Origin: Bacteroidota bacterium
GTDB taxonomy: Bacteria > Bacteroidota > Bacteroidia > Cytophagales > Cytophagaceae
NCBI GenBank assembly: GCA_023391415.1
Contig: JAEWAY010000035.1
Location: forward strand, 1 to 23,477
DNA: 23,477 nucleotides
Direction of reading: 5' to 3'
Notes under the pieces: model-generated
Told to the model about the DNA's origin: nothing
Database searches by the model: none
The model's input: the letters and a program-made list of their open reading frames with translations, nothing else
Made by a program: the position numbers and the translations under genes
In this document: positions 22,214 to 23,477 of the stretch, in pieces
Layout: every line of letters begins with the position of its first letter
Position numbering within the stretch: position 1 is the first letter of the stretch

Positions 22214-23477
22214 ATGAAACAGCTAATTCTCTGCTTTATAGTTATTCTGTTCGTTCAAGCTAGGTATTCTCATGGGCAGACCTGGGAGCCGCTTGATGAC
22301 CAATTACAGGCAACTGTATATTCCGCAACCGTCCTAAATAGCGAAATATACATCGGGACCTCCAACGCTGTTATGCGGTATAACGGAAGCCAATTTGACA
22401 CTATTGGTCTGTTCAACTCACAAGTATCGCATCTGGGGGCTTTCAATGACGAATTATACGCGGCAGGATCATTCACTCAGGTTGACGGCAATACGATCAA
22501 CGGCATAGCCCGCTGGGATGGCGCAAGCTGGCACCCGCTCGGAACTGGTGTATCTCCGCACACCAATTTCTTTATAGAATACAATAACGAATTGTATGTT
22601 ACAGGCTCTATTACTACAGCGGGTGATATTTCCGTATCCAATATCGCCAAATGGAAGGGAACCGAATGGAGCGATGTTGATACCGGACTCAATGGGGTGG
22701 GCAATAAAATGGAAGTTCATAATTCAGAGTTATTTGTGATAGGATATTTTAGTCAGGCAGGAGGTACTGATGCAAACAATATCGCCCGATGGGACGGAAA
22801 CACGTGGAAGGCTGTCTCTACAGGGTTGCCTGACTATACCTCTGCTTATCAAGAAATAAAAAGCTTCAACAATAAACTATTCGTCTCCGCCTATTTCCAG
22901 ACCAGTGAAAAAAAATTCAATCTGGCCATATGGGATAATAATATTTGGGAATTTACAGATTTAAAGAAAGTTTATTATGCAGGTAACTTCTTCATAGCAA
23001 CATCAGACGATGCCCTATACGCTATGCCGACTTTAAACAGTGGTCAGGTGTTTAGATCTTACGAAGGAACTAGCTGGGAATTAAGCAACTATGTTCCGTA
23101 TGACGTTTCTTTTAAGTATGATACTCTTTCACTTAAAGGAATACTCTTCTCTGACAACATACTATATGCTTATGGTGAGACAATTATTGACTATGTTCAC
23201 CATAATAACAATCAGATTTATGGAATAGCATACTACAAACTTGATCACATAACCGGCATACTCAATCATAAAGGCTCATCAGATTTGATTATCCTGGCAT
23301 ACCCCAATCCGGTAACAGATATACTACACTTCGAATCCCGTATGGATCGGATCGAAGTATTCAACGCGCAGGGCATGTCCGTAGCGCGCCATCAGCAGGT
23401 TTCGGAGATATCCATGGCGGAACTGCCCGCGGGAGTATACCTGATCCGGTCCGGTGAAAAGCAGGCCAGGGTGGTGA
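22214..23477 (+). CDS. secreted propeller-like repeat protein with T9SS tail (partial)
   Basis: The ATG at 22214 opens a frame that stays open to the window end (421 codons); the stop lies just outside. An N-terminal signal peptide (MKQLILCFIVILFVQ... to about residue 22) is followed by repeats with a NIARWDG-x-x-W core at residues about 97, 143 and 189, a period of 46 residues, each with a LYVxGxF-type strand. This is the pattern of kelch or beta-propeller-like secreted Bacteroidota proteins. From Tyr363 (YPNPVTDILHF) the sequence is a T9SS type A sorting domain, and it ends near the usual tail end, so only a few residues are probably missing. Function unknown; a surface-exposed or secreted role is inferred. 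The terminator upstream isolates it from lysA. Confidence 0.85.
   Translation, partial: MKQLILCFIVILFVQARYSHGQTWEPLDDQLQATVYSATVLNSEIYIGTSNAVMRYNGSQFDTIGLFNSQVSHLGAFNDELYAAGSFTQVDGNTINGIARWDGASWHPLGTGVSPHTNFFIEYNNELYVTGSITTAGDISVSNIAKWKGTEWSDVDTGLNGVGNKMEVHNSELFVIGYFSQAGGTDANNIARWDGNTWKAVSTGLPDYTSAYQEIKSFNNKLFVSAYFQTSEKKFNLAIWDNNIWEFTDLKKVYYAGNFFIATSDDALYAMPTLNSGQVFRSYEGTSWELSNYVPYDVSFKYDTLSLKGILFSDNILYAYGETIIDYVHHNNNQIYGIAYYKLDHITGILNHKGSSDLIILAYPNPVTDILHFESRMDRIEVFNAQGMSVARHQQVSEISMAELPAGVYLIRSGEKQARVV

Overview
The window is chromosomal DNA from a member of the Bacteroidota, most likely a Cytophagia-like gliding or marine lineage. The evidence is: several promoter candidates of the Bacteroidota type (TAnnTTTG near -7, TTG/TTTG near -33); a PorP/SprF-family protein; two secreted proteins with type IX secretion (T9SS) C-terminal sorting domains; A-rich rather than Shine-Dalgarno-like start regions; and the tRNA-Leu / tig / clpP / clpX order. 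Base composition looks mid-40s percent GC by eye. No phage, insertion sequence, CRISPR array or rRNA was seen.

Left part (about 1-4870, minus strand): a bifunctional (p)ppGpp synthetase/hydrolase, a Fur-family repressor, a small STAS anti-sigma-antagonist protein and adenylosuccinate synthase (purA). The last three are 2-3 bp apart and so are one operon. Bases 1-431 hold no gene I can support. They carry two tandem leftward promoter candidates for a gene lying mostly outside the window.

Proteostasis block (4920-8890, plus strand): a strong promoter, tRNA-Leu(UAG), an intrinsic terminator, trigger factor with a probable TTG start, a 31-bp perfect terminator-like hairpin, then clpP and clpX separated by a 16-bp stem-loop. 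A hairpin lies between clpX and the convergent UspA gene.

Middle (8900-12974, minus strand): a two-domain UspA protein behind an unusual GC-rich structured leader and a 12-codon leader ORF; then DoxX and PorP/SprF as a pair; then CreD.

Right part (13133-23477): a 1177-residue T9SS-exported putative glycoside hydrolase (DUF5060-like start, TIM-barrel-like core, collagen-binding-like domain, four Ig-like repeats, sorting tail) on plus; an ABC-F ATPase on plus; a phytoene-desaturase-like FAD oxidoreductase on minus; a candidate 38-residue membrane peptide and lysA on plus; and a T9SS-exported propeller-like protein on plus, cut by the window end.

Most of the window is ordinary core-genome content. 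The parts most worth a second look are the structured DNA upstream of uspA (9785-9905), the short ORFs at 9745-9783, 18724-18840 and 20552-20668, the recent in-frame duplication inside the glycoside hydrolase, and the linkage of ppGpp metabolism, a Fur regulator and a STAS switch with purA.
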